Positions 63,307-64,000 of a DNA stretch of 64,000 nt are shown here, piece after piece; position 1 is the first letter of the stretch; each line of letters starts with the position of its first letter. The notes below the pieces were generated by a model. The model had not been told where the DNA came from, made no database searches, and was given only the letters and a program-made list of their open reading frames with translations. Source of the DNA: Rhizobium sp. CC-YZS058 (GTDB taxonomy: Bacteria; Pseudomonadota; Alphaproteobacteria; Rhizobiales; Rhizobiaceae); the NCBI RefSeq assembly GCF_034720595.1, contig NZ_JAYESJ010000001.1, positions 3,808,001-3,872,000 on the forward strand, read 5' to 3'. The translations under genes were made by a program, and so were the position numbers.

Positions 63307-64000
63307 TTATTGGAAGACGGCGTTCGGATTGTCGAGACTGTCGGACCCTTCCAGTTCGATCTGGCCGAGATCGAGTGCGGCTATCACCCGCTCGACGGTC
63401 TTCGACTGCGCGATCAACCCGTCGATCGCCTTCTGTACGGCGGCATTGCCCTCGGCATTGCCTTCCGCAATCATCTGGTCATAGGCCTCGATCGTGCGGC
63501 CGCGCTCGGCCATGGCCTGCATGGCGGCCACGGTTGCGGCAAGCTTGTCCGTCATCTCCTTGTCGAGCGCCGGATCCTTGGCCGCCACCAGAGCCGAGAG
63601 CGACGGGCCCGTCATCGTGGTGCCATCGACGCGGGTGTAGGTGCCCGTATAGGCCGACTGGATGCCGATCGCGTCATGCAGATGCGAATTGTAGGTGTTG
63701 TCGGAGAAGCAATCCTGCTCCTCTTCCGGATCATGCAGCAGAAGGCCGAGCTTCATGCGCTCGCCGGCGAGCTCGCCATAGGAAAGCGAACCCATGCCCG
63801 TCAGGATCGCGCCGATGCCGGCCTTGGGATCGGCCTCCACCGCCTTGCTCGCCGCGCCCTCCGGCGCCCAGGCCTCGACCATGGTCTTCAGGTCGGAGAC
63901 CAGGAGATCGGTTGCGGCTTTAAGATAGGCGGCGCGCCGGTCGCAATGGCCGTTGGTGCAGGCCTTCGTGTCGTAGTCGGTGTAGGGCCTGTTGCCGGCA
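63307..64000 (-). CDS. Imelysin-family iron-regulated protein (IrpA/ICMP-like), 5' end outside window
   Basis: The reverse frame is open to the end of the window, so the gene starts beyond it. The visible 230 residues include PYTDYDTKACTNGHCDRR (two cysteines, a feature of the larger imelysin subgroup), YLKAATDLLVSDL, MGSLSYGELAGERM and DCFSDNTYNSHLHDAIGIQ, characteristic of IrpA-type imelysins. It is likely the first gene of the iron cluster and 113 bases upstream of the di-heme oxidoreductase. Confidence 0.9.
   Translation of the reverse strand, partial: AGNRPYTDYDTKACTNGHCDRRAAYLKAATDLLVSDLKTMVEAWAPEGAASKAVEADPKAGIGAILTGMGSLSYGELAGERMKLGLLLHDPEEEQDCFSDNTYNSHLHDAIGIQSAYTGTYTRVDGTTMTGPSLSALVAAKDPALDKEMTDKLAATVAAMQAMAERGRTIEAYDQMIAEGNAEGNAAVQKAIDGLIAQSKTVERVIAALDLGQIELEGSDSLDNPNAVFQ

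Noticed and set aside
1..64000. tRNA or rRNA genes, CRISPR arrays, insertion sequences, integrases, prophage genes or attachment sites
   Set aside because: Scanned by eye on both strands without finding tRNA-like TTCGA arms, regularly spaced repeats or transposase/integrase motifs; a tRNA or covariance-model scan could still reveal small RNAs missed here.

Overview
The window reads as chromosomal DNA of a GC-rich alphaproteobacterium, most likely a member of the Rhizobiaceae (Rhizobium/Agrobacterium relatives). The evidence is a BA14K-family protein, an HWE-type histidine kinase, Zur-type zinc control sites, a SorC-DhaK fusion, palindromic intergenic repeats of rhizobial style and a rimP-nusA-ylxR-infB operon with a leader attenuator. 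The gene content is mostly core and metabolic. The best candidates for acquired DNA are the type IIL restriction-modification gene and the toxin-antitoxin pair. I saw no tRNA, rRNA, CRISPR array, transposase, integrase or prophage.

Layout. 2-1635: end of a BtpA-family gene overlapping an M20 amidohydrolase. 1636-2548: mostly non-coding, with one small ORF. 2549-5974: MmeI-like restriction-modification enzyme. 6099-7239: EamA transporter and a small membrane protein. 7249-11155: two tandem chemoreceptors. 11391-13591: MarR regulator and flavin monooxygenase. 13688-19400: zinc locus, with znuCBA, a COG0523 GTPase and a small orphan protein on one strand, and a second COG0523 GTPase and zur on the other, around inverted Zur boxes. 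19432-22186: LOV-HWE kinase and a class V PLP enzyme. 22416-25854: exported PQQ dehydrogenase-PEBP fusion, esterase and DUF4142 protein.

25907-31971: a catabolic module with amino-acid-type ABC transporter, cysteine-desulfurase-like PLP enzyme and hydantoinase/dihydropyrimidinase. It is divergent from a FadR-type regulator across a 15-bp palindromic operator. 31995-35480: an ECF transporter (S, fused A, T) translationally coupled to a phosphoribosyltransferase and preceded by a sigma-54-type promoter; I rate this the most interesting unit. 35541-39066: Gfo/Idh oxidoreductase, then UvsE and a DHH phosphoesterase. 39254-42127: CHASE4-GGDEF-EAL protein and BA14K protein. 42406-45212: SorC-DhaK fusion with DhaL. 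45316-48991: small proteins, a Gly/Thr repeat protein and a second GGDEF-EAL protein.

49070-55025: infB, ylxR, nusA and rimP with promoter and attenuator. 55106-55896: VapC-like toxin-antitoxin. 56062-58831: guaA, a nucleosidase and a thioesterase. 58893-64000: tspO, a DUF1513 protein, imelysin, a di-heme oxidoreductase and a second imelysin (cut by the window edge), which look like one iron/heme-related transcription unit.

All names come from motif and family recognition by eye. No database search was run. Start codons were chosen from ribosome-binding sites, overlaps and signal peptides as stated in each entry.
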